DNA of 64,000 nt from Thelephora terrestris (lineage: Eukaryota > Basidiomycota > Agaricomycetes > Thelephorales > Thelephoraceae): assembly GCA_015956445.1 (NCBI GenBank), contig WIUZ02000002.1, positions 2,914,001 to 2,978,000 of the forward strand, in the 5' to 3' direction. The translations under genes and the position numbers were made by a program. The first letter of the stretch is position 1. Each line of letters begins with the position of its first letter. Positions 24,889-36,705 of the stretch are shown here, piece by piece. Below the pieces are notes generated by a model. The model had not been told where the DNA came from. It searched no databases and saw only the letters and a list, made by a program, of their open reading frames with translations.

Positions 24889-27790
24889 TTAATTGCCGCC
24901 ATAGTAAAACTGGTTGGTGGGGTAACTGGCAGAAGCACCTGGTATCGGGGGTAACGACGAATCCGAGAAAAAGGTCGGATTGTTGAAGTCTTGGGGATAG
25001 TACACTGTCGGTGATGCTTCTGGTTCAAAAGGGGATCCCTTGCCGGTAGAAGGAGGGTACGTGAATGGGTCGAAATACGTGTGTGCGACCTCAGGCTGCG
25101 GAACGTAATGGTGCGTTGGCGTTGGGTAACCTTCGCTCGTGGCCGGGAGAGGTGGGGTTCCATTGACGTGAAGCTGCCTCGTGGTCTCGTTCGCAGGCGA
25201 ACGGAGTCCATGATGCAGGCTTCCTGGTGAACTGGCGTCCGAGTTCGAGACAGCGGAGCCGGGCCAGTGGGGATCGTCAGAGCTCGAGCCAGATGAGACG
25301 GAGGTAAGGATCGGAACCTCGACCCTTGGAAGCATCGCGGACCTCGGGAAGTGTCCCACGCTAGGCGCAGGATACGAAGGAGGGTACGACGAGGGGATGA
25401 TTGGGGTAGGTTCGTGCCGAGACCCGGAGCCCTTGGCTTGCCAAACCATACGAATGCTCTGCTCACGCTCCTCGCTCTTGGAGTAAGCCCACCTCATCTC
25501 TCGCAGGGCGCTGACGCAAAGGTTGATGTCCTCCATAGAACCGATTCCGTCGTTCGCCAAGAGTAGCCCGGCAAAGAAAACACCGTCGCGGATCTGGAAG
25601 GCATCATACTGGAAGAAGGAAGTGCCTAGGTGCTGTTTGATGAGGGAGCCAACTGCGCGAACCAGGTAGTGACACTTGGTTTGAGCGATAGAGTACAAGC
25701 GCTGGATGACCCCACGGTAATCGTGGCTGGGAGGTTCGAGCGAACGGTCGGTGTTGAGACCAAACTTATCAAGCCGCTGTTTGAGAGCTTCTCGAATAAT
25801 GTTGTCTGTTGCATGAACATTAGAACACGTCAGGGAGGGAAGATACGCGATAGCGCTTACTACACTCGAACATGAAGATCTTCCAAGACGAAATGTAAGA
25901 CTCGATCTCTTGAGGCGTGAAGGCGGTTCCAGAAAGGTCAGACGAACGAATCTGGTCGATCTCGGACCAAGCCTTGTCCAGAATTCCCCACGCCCGTTGC
26001 AACCTCTCGTCGTCGATCGTGTTCTTCCGTCGGGCCTCAGGTCCAGTGACCGCAGTATGGACCAGTCGGCAGGCAGAAGCCAACTGGAGAGGGAGGGTGA
26101 AGTACCGGTAGATCAGAGAGTACGTCTCAGGGTGAGAAGGGTCGGTCCGGGAATTCGAGGGATCAAGCGGAGGCAGTGTCTCCTCAAACAGTCCGAGATC
26201 GAAGTCGGTCCTGAGATAGGTCAAGGAGAGAAGGAAGGAATGTGATTCAGTCAAGCTCCGGCCAAGATGGAGTCAGAGAGACTCACAAGAACATCCGGCC
26301 GCCGCGCAGTCCATTAACCATCCAATCGTGGAGGATGCCAGACCAGAATATGCGAGCGCGGACGAGCGCATCAACGTACTCTCCTTTTCCGCTATTAACG
26401 GAGGATACGGCGGCGATGCTTGTCAAAGCGTATATAAGGTTTATCGTCGATTCGTACATGGCCTGTGCAAGATAAAACACAGTTCAGCGTGAGCGTCCCA
26501 GGCACCGGAGAGAAGAAAAAACGGGTCGTGGGAAGTTCCGAGATGGAAATACGTACCAGTCTTTCCAAGTTTGATTGAACATCTGTCACACAAAGCCGCC
26601 ATTGTATTGAGCAATGAAGAACAAAGAGGAAAGGAGGGAAGCGCTCACCTTGGGCCAACGGCAAGATCATGAGGAGAACGCGAACGCCATCCCAACTGGG
26701 TTTCCTGAGGATTCCGTGAACGTCGATCAGATAGAGCATCTCCTTGACCATCTCGTTGGTTCTGGTCCTCCTCTCGGTGCGAAGCTTGGCACTGGCATCG
26801 GAGTCGAAATGGTCGTGAATGTCAACCTTGTGGTCTTGATACTGGTATATGTGGTCTTCCAAGGGGTCCTGCAGCTGGCCATTCTCGTCGACACCGAAAC
26901 TTGAGGCCCAAACGACCAGGGACATGGCTAGGAGTCTACCGGCGATACCAAGCGGATCGGACTTTCCATTCTGAGAAGCAAGAAAACGAGCGACGAATTC
27001 GTGAGGTTCGATGACGGGACCTGTATGGAAAAAAAGAACAAAAGGGAGCCACATGAGATCACGAAGAAAACACGTTGAGTAATGGGGAGACGCACGTTGC
27101 AATTGGAACCGCCGCCAAAACTGGGAGTCAAAAAAGGCAGGGGTTGGCATGGGTGTGACGTTCGGAGGCGGCAAAGGTCCGGAAAGGAGGGTGTCGTCTT
27201 CCTCGCCGGATCTGACCTTGCCGTAGATAGCCCTGGATGACAAAGCAGGATGAGGACTACATAGCCACCGGAGGTAGATGCCTGACTAGGAAAACGGACG
27301 TACTCAGCTTGCTGCAAGCGACGTCCACGTCTGAGAAGCTTTACAGACTTGACTTGTCCGTATTCATCCCTGTAGCGTATGGATCATATGGAAGCAATGA
27401 GGACCGGGTGGGTGCAAGTGAATTATTAGGCAGAAACGTACACGCATTTGAGACCGCGCTCCTTGCAATTTGAACAAGAGGGGTGCCTACCCGCCTTTGA
27501 CACGGGAAGGTCCTTGAGATCGCATCTTACCCTGAACACAAAGGGTGTGTGAGTACGGATGGAGGTGGGAGAACAAAAGGGACGATCGGAGGGAAGGAAA
27601 GCGCGGAATGGCGATAAGATCGGAGGGAATGGATCCGTGCGGGAGGGAACGCTCACCTCCTCATTCTGCAAGCCCCACAGGCAGAGAACTGTTCGCGGGT
27701 TGTCTTTGGGTGGGCATCCTTTTGAGCACGACGGGAGGTGGAGGAGGAGGAGCTCTCTGAGGGAGAACCGGAATTATGTCTGATGGGCAT
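24889..27790 (-). CDS. Zn2Cys6 fungal transcription factor with fungal-specific regulatory domain
   Basis: A sequence-specific regulator of the Gal4 class. The ATG at 27790 starts MPIRHNSGSPSESSSSS. The binuclear zinc cluster is split by introns: exon 1 ends CGACRMR and exon 2 continues VRCDLKDLP…CSNCKERGLKC, giving Cx2Cx6Cx15Cx2Cx6C. The basic linker reads VKSVKLLRRGRRLQQAE. The middle part (QFWRRFQLQRA…, IAGRLLAMSLVVWASSFGVD, NEMVKEMLYLIDVHGILRKP, PLQLASACRLVHTAV) matches the helical 'fungal-specific transcription factor' domain. The C-terminus is Ser/Pro/Tyr-rich (YPPSTGKGSPF, NQFYYGGN), probably an activation region. The target genes are unknown. The frame is intact across about eight exons. 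Confidence 0.9.
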
Positions 27791-28397
27791 TATAGTGAAG
27801 AAAAGAGAAAGAGAGAAACGGAAGAAAGAGAACGGAAGGAAGTGGAAGGGGGTGAGATATTAGAGAGCGTAAGCGGACGCCCTTTATGTATCCAAACCAA
27901 CCTAGGCCATGACGAATACGTGAATATGTTATTTAACGTATATTCGAGTGAGTCCCTCAAAAAAATAGGAAATGAACGTGGGAAATCGGACGACTAAAAG
28001 TACCGGACACTGGATCTTGGAGGGTAAGGTAGGGGGTAAGCCCAGAAGCGATGCGTGATGGACCAGCAGGGCGTCCTCGAGGCCCCCGGATATCTCTCCT
28101 AACTTGGTTTCCACCCCCGGCGAACTCCCTCACCCGAACACCCACCCGAAGCGGTGCATCCCCTCCAATTTGGCACTTCCGGTCCACACCTCAGGTTTCC
28201 CCCCAATTCCGTCTCAAGGTTTAATCCAGTGTGCGCAAGAAGATCAGGAACCAAGTCTAAACGTCCCATCGAATCGCTGACGAATCTCCCTCCCACCTCT
28301 CCCTCCCCCCCGATAGGCGCACACACCCCTGCGCCGCTGATCCAGTATCCGTGGACCGGTCTTCCCCCTCAACCCATGGCATCCGTTCATAGCCTCC
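27791..28397. other. Intergenic, upstream of the Zn2Cys6 gene
   Basis: About 600 bp between the start of the regulator and the 3' end of NOP16. Purine-rich (GAAAGAGA repeats near 27796-27860). No gene seen. Confidence 0.45.
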
Positions 28398-29382
28398 CTA
28401 CCTTCTCGAACCCGCCCGCCTTTTCATCAATCTCCTCAGCTCTCCGACCGTCCGTTGGTCCGGATTCAACTTCCGGTCCCGAGCCATCGCCTCCACATCC
28501 TCTCCATGTCTCCCAACCAGACGCCTCAGATATCCCGCCTCCCCTTCGGATAGAATCCTGGGCATCCCGCGATGGCCCTGATCCTCAGAGATCTTCTCAA
28601 GCTCTACATAACCACCGGACGCGAATAATCAGCTGCGTTACCGCACCAAGAACTTTCATTTAGATCGTCCCATACCTTGTACAACCGAGTTTGGTCGCTT
28701 AGTGCGCGCCGCCGTACGAGGCCCCAATTGTGACCAGGTGGTCGCTGTTTTCTGATCAAGATAGACGTCCATTGTCTCCACATCCCGGTCCGTATCCACC
28801 CCTTCGACGTCTTCCTCCCCCAACTCAATGTCAACGGCATTCCCTTGTTCGTCTCTCAAAATTCTCCCATACCGTAGCGGTATTTTGGCTCCGGTTGACA
28901 GCTCTGCGACGCCCTTCGGATCGCCGCGGGTGGAGGTGGAGGGGATCGATTCTGCTTCCAATTTCCCGTACTCGTTGTGTTCGGTTCCGCCGGACTCGTT
29001 TGGTTTTAACGTCGCAACCAACCCAAGGGCATCATAGCTATCACACACAAACAGTCATATATCAGCCATATTGTGCATACATGGAAATCCGAAAGGCGAT
29101 TTAGAGATCCACGTAAAATTATATCGCAATCCGAACGAGCGAGCGACCACGTACTTTTGTTTCACAGTCTTGTGCCTATCCCACGCGTCCTGAAGTATTT
29201 TGGGTCCACGAATTGCTAAGCAACCAGTTCAATATGCGAACTAGACAGATAGCATGTTGGAATATCCTGAGGGATCGTGACATACGCGGTTGTCTTTTCA
29301 GATTCTTTTTCGCGTGCTTCGAGCGTTGTATTGGTCTGAATGACCCGGACCGTTTCTTTGATCGCTGTCTGGGGTTCACCAT
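28398..29382 (-). CDS. NOP16: Ribosome biogenesis protein NOP16
   Basis: Nop16 is a nucleolar component of 66S pre-ribosomes needed for 60S subunit maturation. The ATG at 29382 gives MVNPRQRSKKRSGSFRPIQR followed by SKHAKKNLKRQP, the basic N-terminus of the family. Exon 2 reads PIRGPKILQDAWDRHKTVKQ, exon 3 starts NYDALGLVATLKPNESGG and includes RYGRILRDEQGNAVDIELGE, and the last exon carries RRLVGRHGEDVEAMARDRKL and NPDQRTVGELRRLMKR before the TAG at 28398. The order and end points match the family. It is head to head with QCR10 (211 bp between start codons). Confidence 0.94.
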
Positions 29383-29593
29383 AGCTACCAGCTTACGCCC
29401 GTTTCAACTAGAACGCCCCAGGCTTTTGGTACCAGATGGCTGAGGCGAAGAAGAATTGATAGCACGCTCACTTTCCTCTCGATCACTTTCCACTCATCCG
29501 CGCGCCGCTCTATCGTCTTTCCGGAATTTCAAACCCAGCCCCGAAAGCTTCACCACTCATCATATTCCCCTTCAACAGTACCGACGCATAACC
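29383..29593. promoter_or_regulatory. Shared divergent promoter, NOP16 / QCR10
   Basis: 211 bp between the start codons of NOP16 (minus) and QCR10 (plus). The QCR10 side is pyrimidine-rich (TCCTCTCGATCACTTTCC near 29472), as in many fungal promoters. No named element is claimed. Confidence 0.45.
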
Positions 29594-30126
29594 ATGTCCA
29601 GAGTCTTATTTTCACAGACCCCTCCTTCTGCCCTATTTTCCAGGGTACGCCCCATCGTGTTCTAGACTCGGCGGACATGAAAAATCCTCATTTTCCTTTT
29701 CTCTCTTTCATTCGGGACAGCTCGGAAAGGCCTGGGCACCCACTCTTGCGATATGGGGCATCGGCGCTGGAACCGCCGCCGTCTTCGTACGTGCTTTCGA
29801 ATCACATTGCCGCAGTACGCGTTTAATGAACCCTTTGTCGTATCCCCCAGCTCCTTTCCGTAACACCAATCGTGAAGAACGGTCTCCTAGTCAAACTCCC
29901 ACTCGTGCGTGTGTTCCTTCCATTTGCTTCTTCTTTTCATTTCATTCTGGCTGGGTGGAAATATCACCGCCACATTTCTCACCCTAAAACTCCACCACAT
30001 CTTCTCATATTGCCTGCATTTGGTGACTTGCACGTTGGCTCACGCGCGTTTCTTGCTCGGCCTTTCATCAATTAGATTGGAAGCGTCTATGAGGATAAGA
30101 CTCCCGCATCGGACAAACCGTTCTAG
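29594..30126 (+). CDS. QCR10: Cytochrome bc1 complex subunit 10
   Basis: A small single-helix subunit of mitochondrial complex III (ubiquinol-cytochrome c reductase). Four exons, 29594-29644, 29721-29786, 29851-29904 and 30076-30126, all in phase 0, give 73 residues. The sequence begins MSRVLFSQTPPSALFSR, then LGKAWAPTLAIWGIGAGTAA with the membrane helix running to LLSVTPIVKNGLLVKLPL, and ends IGSVYEDKTPASDKPF, the conserved fungal C-terminus. The third intron (171 nt) is longer than usual here. Small size and complete family end motifs make this assignment firm. Confidence 0.95.
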
Positions 30127-30472
30127 ACATACAACCCTCGTGTCATGTATTCGATCCTCGTGTTTCGAAAGACGGTACACCTTGATCACTAGACCATCCA
30201 ACTAGAAATACATACCTGCCACATGATGGACCTCTCACGTCATGCTCACCCTTTGATCCACGTTGCACCCAAAACGATATCAACGAACTTGCACCCCCCC
30301 CCCCCCTCCGCTGCGACGTCTGATGGGAAGAACAACGTGTTGTTCGTCTCGACCGGCGAAGCGCAGGAACCTAAAAACGTGCCCTTCTAGGCCATCGGGA
30401 ACCCCATTGATGCACCCATTTGGCTACATAACTCATGATTTCCAACCTGTCGGGCCGACTATATCTAAGCTA
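30127..30472. other. Intergenic between QCR10 and the HAD gene, with a tRNA-like relic
   Basis: About 350 bp between convergent genes. On the minus strand, TGGTCTAGTGATC (30196-30184) resembles a Pol III A box and GGATCGAATAC (30157-30147) a B box, at a tRNA-like spacing. Acceptor and anticodon stems do not pair, so it can at most be a decayed tRNA. A C-run of about 14 nt sits near 30293. Confidence 0.3.
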
Positions 30473-32557
30473 CTACAGCTTCGGCATCGAAACCAAAGTT
30501 CCAACCCCGGCGCCTGGCCTTTCAGCCACGGCGCTCGCAGATTCCAGATCGATCCCCAGAATGGATTCTAGACTCTCTACCGCTTTCAGGGATCCTCCTA
30601 TTGGGACGCCTATACAAAAAAAAAAAAAAAGTAGGGCGATCGTCGAGCGAAGACCCTCGATACGTTAAACCTTGATGGAGTGAAGATGAGAAAAAAGAGT
30701 TCCCCTCACGGATGGTTTGCATTCCTAGTGCCTTTGCGGCTTTTAGGTTCCTAGGCATGTGGATCAGAAGCGGTTCGATAGACATCAAACGGGGGGAGAA
30801 TTTTTCGCAACGTGGGCGCTGACGTAGAGTCTCAGCTCCTTGCGATGCCTCCGTTCGGGCGTCCACAACTTCGATCCCTTCCTCCAACTGCAGAAAACGC
30901 CGGAGGGAGGGCGGACGAGGGTGTGTTCCACTTACATCCCGAGATCGTCAAGGAAGACGCATTCCTCGGGCTTGACGCCGTTTCTTCCACACGCGGCCAG
31001 GTAGAACTCCGGGTCTGGTTTTCTGTAAAATATCGTTTAGTTTTTTTTTGGTAAACGGCGTGGAGGGTTCCAGTAGGAATAGGGAAAGGGGTTCTGATGA
31101 GACTCGGAAACACGAGCCCTGAAAGCTTTGACTCTATCGTTCCGATTGAAGGAGGAGAAAACACTCGCCGCATTCCAAAGACACTGGAATCACAGAAGTC
31201 GTCGAATAGATTCCTCAACGAAGGAGGTGCGACCCCTTTCTCCCATCCCAAGAACCTCATTTCCTCCTCGAGGGAGAACCCTGGCGGTGGTTGGCTCGAT
31301 GCTTCCCCCCTCTTCGTCGCATCCGAAGAAAAAACGCCGGCGAAATTGTTGGTGAGCGCGAAGATTCTGTAGCGACCGAGAGCTACGGGTGAAGGGTTGT
31401 CGTAAACCACCCGACCAGATAAATCAATTAGCATAACGCTGGAGTGGCTCACTCCCGTCCTCAAGCCGAACAATAGTAGACGGGAGGCTCCCCCTCCGAG
31501 GGATATGAACCGCCTCGTGTAGGGATAAGTTTGGTGCTTACATCGAAGTTTCTGTATTGCGGATACGAAGATTGGATCAAACTCCCCAGAAGTTCTCATC
31601 ATGCGGCCAAAGAGCTGCCCACGAGAAGGAACGCACAGGGCGAAGTCGCGTGTCGGGGTGCCATGTGGAGTCCGATGGTTAGGGTTCGTATATGTGCGTG
31701 GACGTGCATGGTTAGCTCTCAGGCTCCAGACAGGCACGTATCTGAGATGAATGAAAGTAGAGAACGTGCGCACTCACTTCCCTCCCGTCAATTCCCAGCT
31801 CCTCTGGTAATTTTGGACAATCTGAGATGTGCGCAGTCGAAAGGACGGAAGAGAGACCGTTCGATGGAAACGTCATGTTTTTCGGATCACAAAGGACGAA
31901 AATGAAAGACGGGTCGGTAACGGGGGAAAGGACGACGAGTGGCAAAGTGTGTTTTCACCTATCCCTTTCTGCACGCAGTGCTCGCGGTACCAGACGTTGC
32001 CAAGTGCGGTATCGGACAACTCTCTGCCGAAAGCCACGTAAAAATCCCACAAGGGAATCTCGCCACGTTCGAACCTTTGCCAGGCTCCACCGTCTCCCCT
32101 GCGGGTACTAAATGGCCGGATGAATGGACAAAAAAGGTCAGTCAGGGTCAGCGCATATTCCACTGTCTCGGGAATGAACCCGAGCCCACGCTTGACAGGA
32201 TGACAAACGGGTTGGGGACCACGGGTGCTGACCGCACGGGGGTAATACTCACATCGAACAGTTGATGTAATTGTTTGGGAGGGAGTGCTCTCGTTCATAC
32301 GCGGCAATAGCAATTAGCGGACTGCGGCAGACCACGCCACCAATCTATGCGTGGAGCGTTGAAACCACCGTCGTTTTCCGACGTGTTGTGCACAGCGTAC
32401 GCAATTTTTTTTGCGATGTCAGTTAATGGTTTCCAACGTTCAGCGATCGCACCGATCACAACGTGTGAGTTTCAAAGTGGTGTGAGTGGGTTGAAGAGAA
32501 AACGTGGTATGATGAGGTGTTGCGTACGTCGAATATCACAGCCTTGATTTGCTGCAT
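30473..32557 (-). CDS. HAD-superfamily phosphatase, epoxide-hydrolase N-terminal type
   Basis: A haloacid-dehalogenase-fold hydrolase of subfamily IA, like the N-terminal phosphatase domain of soluble epoxide hydrolase and ACAD10; substrate unknown. Exons from the ATG at 32557 join as MQQIKAVIFD / IGGVVCRSPLIAIAAYERE / RRGDGGAWQRFERGEIPLWDF / DCPKLPEELGIDGRE / LFGRMMRTSGEFDP… / SLGRYRIFALTNNFAGV… / KPDPEFYLAACGRNGVKPEE / NLKAAKALGMQTI / RVPIGGSLKAVESLE…, with the stop at 30473. HAD motif I keeps the nucleophile Asp10 but has Gly where many phosphatases have the second Asp (DIGG), as in this subfamily. Motif II is ALTNN, motif III Lys is in GMRKPDPEF, and motif IV is FLDDLG. The intron 31168-31023 uses a GC donor. 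The last intron has a T15 tract before its acceptor. Confidence 0.85.
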
Positions 32558-35305
32558 CTGGGTCGTGAACGCACCGGCACGGAACGTGTGGACAAGGCGA
32601 GAATCGTGTGCGATGGGTATCGATGAGGTGCGGTTGGGTCTGTGCAGGGCGCACAGCCACATGGTCGATGTCCGGAAATTACCGGTAGCGCGGCAGTCGG
32701 CAGGCGCGATTCCCGGCAGCCGGCCCTGTTTGGCGAACCATCCTCCACGTCATCGGGGGGAAACGAGCGGCAAAATCCAAATCCAGCACCTGTCATCCTT
32801 ATCGTCTGCTGACGCTTCCGAGCGGAGCATTCACAGAAAGATTTGGAAAATTGTATCCGACATCCAATACTTGGACGTGTCATATGCTCGCACAGCCCAT
32901 ACAGAACGAATTTTCAAGATGAAATGTCCGTAACTGGTACTGCGCGCGCACCAACACCCAATGACAGCGAGCAACCGTGACTCTACGACTATATTGTATA
33001 GAGTGAACACATTCGAGGGAAGCGCTAACCCTAGGAGTAGCATATAAGTCGCGACCTACTAGCGCACAATCCTCGGAGCTACACTAGTGCAAACAGGGTT
33101 ACACTCTCCATGGTCCGATGGCCGTGGATATGTGGGGATGACGAGCGGCCGTGAGAAAGCCGGGTCCGGAAGTGAACCTCGGAGGTTTTGGTTACCAAGC
33201 GGATTCCAAATCCCCCACAACGGGATTCTTGAATGACCTATCCTATGGGCAAAGGGCGACAGTAAGCGGTTGGCTGTGCAATTTGTCCCATTCCTCCTCC
33301 AACATATCTCTCCCCTTTCTCACTTTGATGGTTTCTGGTAGTCCCATTTGGCGATATTTTGATGCTAACGGGACAGCGCAGAACCGGCCGATTCCCAAAT
33401 TCCAAACTACACCACGGAACATCACTCACGGAACTCACAAGTACCCCTGGGACTGCTCGTGGCTAGGTGGGGTCTCCCGGTTCGGATGACCATCGGAAAG
33501 AGATTGGAGGATGTCAACTCCACGATCAATACTCCGCATACGTGGCGTTATCTTTCTCTTCCAGTCCGCGCTGAGTCCCGCGATACCCATTCGGAATGTT
33601 CCAAGGCTCCGGACCCCTATTGTGTCGCTTGGAGCGGTCTAGGACTCTCCGGGTGGGTCTGCTGTAGACCGCACGAGGTTCATTTTGGGCTTGTATCGGA
33701 CCACATACGCGTCACCCGCCTGCGGAGTCGGACGGCACTTTTCCGCGATACACGTATACCACCACGACTCGGGTTATTACGCAAGCAGTCGAAACGGTCC
33801 AATGCTCAGAGACATAACACGTCGAGGAAACATGATTCCCAGTTCTCTCGGCGGTCTGCGATCAGCAAACCTATGTAAGCCGTGATCGCTCGAAATCTAT
33901 GTCCTCCAAGCTTGCCATATCAGTCTTAGCGCGAGGACGCCGCAGCGATATCACGTTTGTTGTTTCTGGATTCCCCTTTCGAATTTTGGCGCGGGAGGGT
34001 CTCGTCCCGCCCACCTGACTTGTTATCTCAAGATGTCTTAATTGATCGCCACCTATCTACCCCACAGTTCATTCTGCCATTCACACATTTCGTTTCCGAC
34101 ACCAGCCAATTCATTGTCGAGAGCTCCTAGCCTACCTCGGATCGTCATGGAGACATCCGTTAGTGCTGTTCAGTGCATAGAGGACACTCGTCCATGAACG
34201 CCATTCTTGGTGGGAGTTTGTCAGTTTTCAGTTTGGGGCTTTTCGTCGCCACATATCGCCGGTGTACGTGAGGCGCACGGGCCGTCTATCGCCCGCAAGC
34301 TTGCATCTGGGTCATTGTGGCCCCTCTGGCGACGTCCTCTATACCCGCGGCGGACGTGCGGACGTCTGTATATAACGACGATAAATAAGTTCTCCAGGGC
34401 CCCCGGCCCCCTTCCACTTGGATCCCTCGTACTTCCTCTCGGTCGGCTTCCACATTGTTCGTGCGGCTCCTTGACAACGGTCTTTATCATGCGCTTGTTC
34501 CCTGTGACTCCAGATACGCGGGCTAATCGGGACAACTCAGTGAGTTCCCAGCTACCTTGCCTTTCCGTTTCGAACCTAGTTTCAAACGCCCAATGTCCAG
34601 ACGAAATCCGAAAATGCCACGGAGCATGCGTCCGACCGGGCTGCGGATGCGAAGGGACCCACTCCGTGGCTGCTATTCTGGCCCGCTCGCAAACACAAAC
34701 CTAGCGATGAGCCTCTATCTCCCGTAATCTTGGGGGGGATCCCGGCGTCACAGATAAGGAAAGTCCCCACAATCCACTCCACACACCATAAGGTTTCTTG
34801 TAAGAACGTCTGGAAACTTCTCTTGCGGAGAGTGGGTCGTGCCTCACCTCGGCCTCGCGATGTTCCTCACCTCCAAGTGGAGGTCCACCGTGAGACATAT
34901 TGCGATTCTGGGTGGGATGACGATTCTCTGCAGAAACCCTTGGGACCCAGTGAGAGCCTGCAACACGAGCCCGCCCAAGTCCGCACTGATGCAAGTTGAA
35001 GCTAACATGACTGGTGACTACACGACGCCCTAAGCTGGTTTTTCGACCCTCGTTCAGAGTTGTTCATGGGTACATTATCCCACGTAGAGCATTCGCGAGT
35101 GAGCCTTTCCCGGTCGATGGAGTGGACACGACCCCCGCAGCCTTTCAGCGGGCGGATTCTGCGCAAAATAGTCCCTCACCTTCCCTCAAGAACTTGTGGG
35201 GGAGTATATTGGCGCTAACACCCTCCCAGAAGGTTAGCCACTCTTTCTTGCCACGGACAATTGCAGACATGAACTACTTTTCCAGGCTTTGACGATCTGT
35301 TGACA
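32558..35305. other. Gene-poor stretch
   Basis: About 2.7 kb with only short frames on both strands, none with splice logic or family resemblance. Together with the duplication to its right it makes a 4 kb stretch without a recognisable gene, unusual for this dense locus. It may be decayed accessory sequence. Confidence 0.4.
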
Positions 35306-36425
35306 TCAAGTACCTTGCGGGACCTTCCCGGAGCAACTACCCTCATGGCACCGTCGTTCTAGCTGGCTACCTTTCCTAGACCAATCCCCCTCCTCCTCGA
35401 CTCCACCGCGCCCACCCGATCCCGCACCAACCCTCCCATGTTGTGACCACCTCCAGCTCCTTCACAACCTACCTCACGAAATCACATAGTCTATACTACG
35501 CTACCTTCCCTCCTGTGACCGTTGCCGATCAAGATCTTGCGTCCTCCAACGCCTGTCACCCGCTCAACCGTCCATCGCCCTCGTCAACGCATCAACTTCA
35601 CGTCGTCCTGATCCAAGCAGTCGACCGCACCTTTCTTGTATCATTCATCAACCGCCACGATCTGCACTCTGTACCAATCCCTCGCCATGTTTTTTTCTTC
35701 TCCCAGTTTCTTGGCTCTTCCCGGGCTCACGACAACCGTGACAGTCATTTCTGTTTATCGACGCAAATGGATGGCTTCTTCAAATCGCCAAACGTTGAGC
35801 GTCTTCTCGATGGAAGTAACATTTTGGGAATTCAAGCCGGGTCATGTTATTCCGACACCTAGATTCTGGCGATCCGCTGTGGCGTCGAGTACTTTGCAGG
35901 ACCTTCCCTGGGAACGACCCCCCCCCTCCCTCCACGACACCCTCGTTAGAGCTGGCCATCTCTCTCGGAACAACCTCCCTGCCAATCGATTACATCTCAT
36001 CCATTCAAACCTGCATCAAGCCTCGCATGCGGTACACTACCTTCGGCTCTTTCACTACTTACCTCCCGAAATCGCACAGTCCCTGCTACGCTACCTTCCC
36101 TCCTGCGTCCTCCAAGCCGAACCTATAACCCGCTTGACGATTTATAGCCCTCGTCAACACATCAACTTCACCTCGTACCAATTCAAGCACCCGACCGCAT
36201 GTTTCTTGCATCATTCATCCACCACGATCCGCACTCTGTACCAATACCCCGCCATGTTTTTTTCTTCCAGTATCTTGTTTTCCTACTTCTTTCCGGGCTC
36301 ACAACCCCAGTGACAATCATATCTGTGTATCTTCGCACTGGAATTCACGACGGCTTCTTTGAATCTCGATAAGAGTACTCCATCAGGTATTCAAGCCGGT
36401 CATTTTATTCCAACCCCCTGCCAGG
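35306..36425 (+). repeat. Diverged tandem duplication, two units of about 578 bp and 540 bp
   Basis: Unit A starts near 35306 (AGTACCTTGCGGGACCTTCC) and unit B near 35884 (AGTACTTTGCAGGACCTTCC). Aligned landmarks recur in order: CTTCCCTCCTG, CTCGTCAACRCATCAACTTCAC, CGCACTCTGTACCAAT (unit B) against GCACTCTGTACCAATC (unit A), GCCATGTTTTTTTCTTC, and ATTCAAGCCGG near each end. One frame of unit B reads LFHYLPPEIAQSLLRYLPSC, which looks like an F-box helix pair. The same place in unit A reads LPHEIT-stop-SILRYLPSC. The duplicated segment may therefore derive from an F-box gene, now non-coding. Insertions between the units break every long frame. Confidence 0.7.
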
Positions 36426-36705
36426 AGGGTCGATGTAAAGACGTAAAGTCCCGCCACCGCTCACACAACACTACACCTACGTTCTCGCAACCATCATCGA
36501 AAGGAAGAATTCTCGCACATGAAATAGGCAATAGGTTTTCGTAAACTAGCATCACGTATCTTCGAAATCAGAGGTGGTACAAACAAAATACGAGGGGCCA
36601 AGAGCGACGAGTTCGGCGAAGAAAAGTTGGAAGGGAAAGGAGATCACCCCGAGAAGAACGCGGGGGAAAGGGATTCGAATCCATTTGCTGGATCGGAGAG
36701 GACTC

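Noticed and set aside
35443-36313. Long plus-strand frames (139 and 225 codons) over the tandem duplication
   Set aside because: Equivalent positions of the two repeat units are read in different frames, so these frames are not conserved between the copies.
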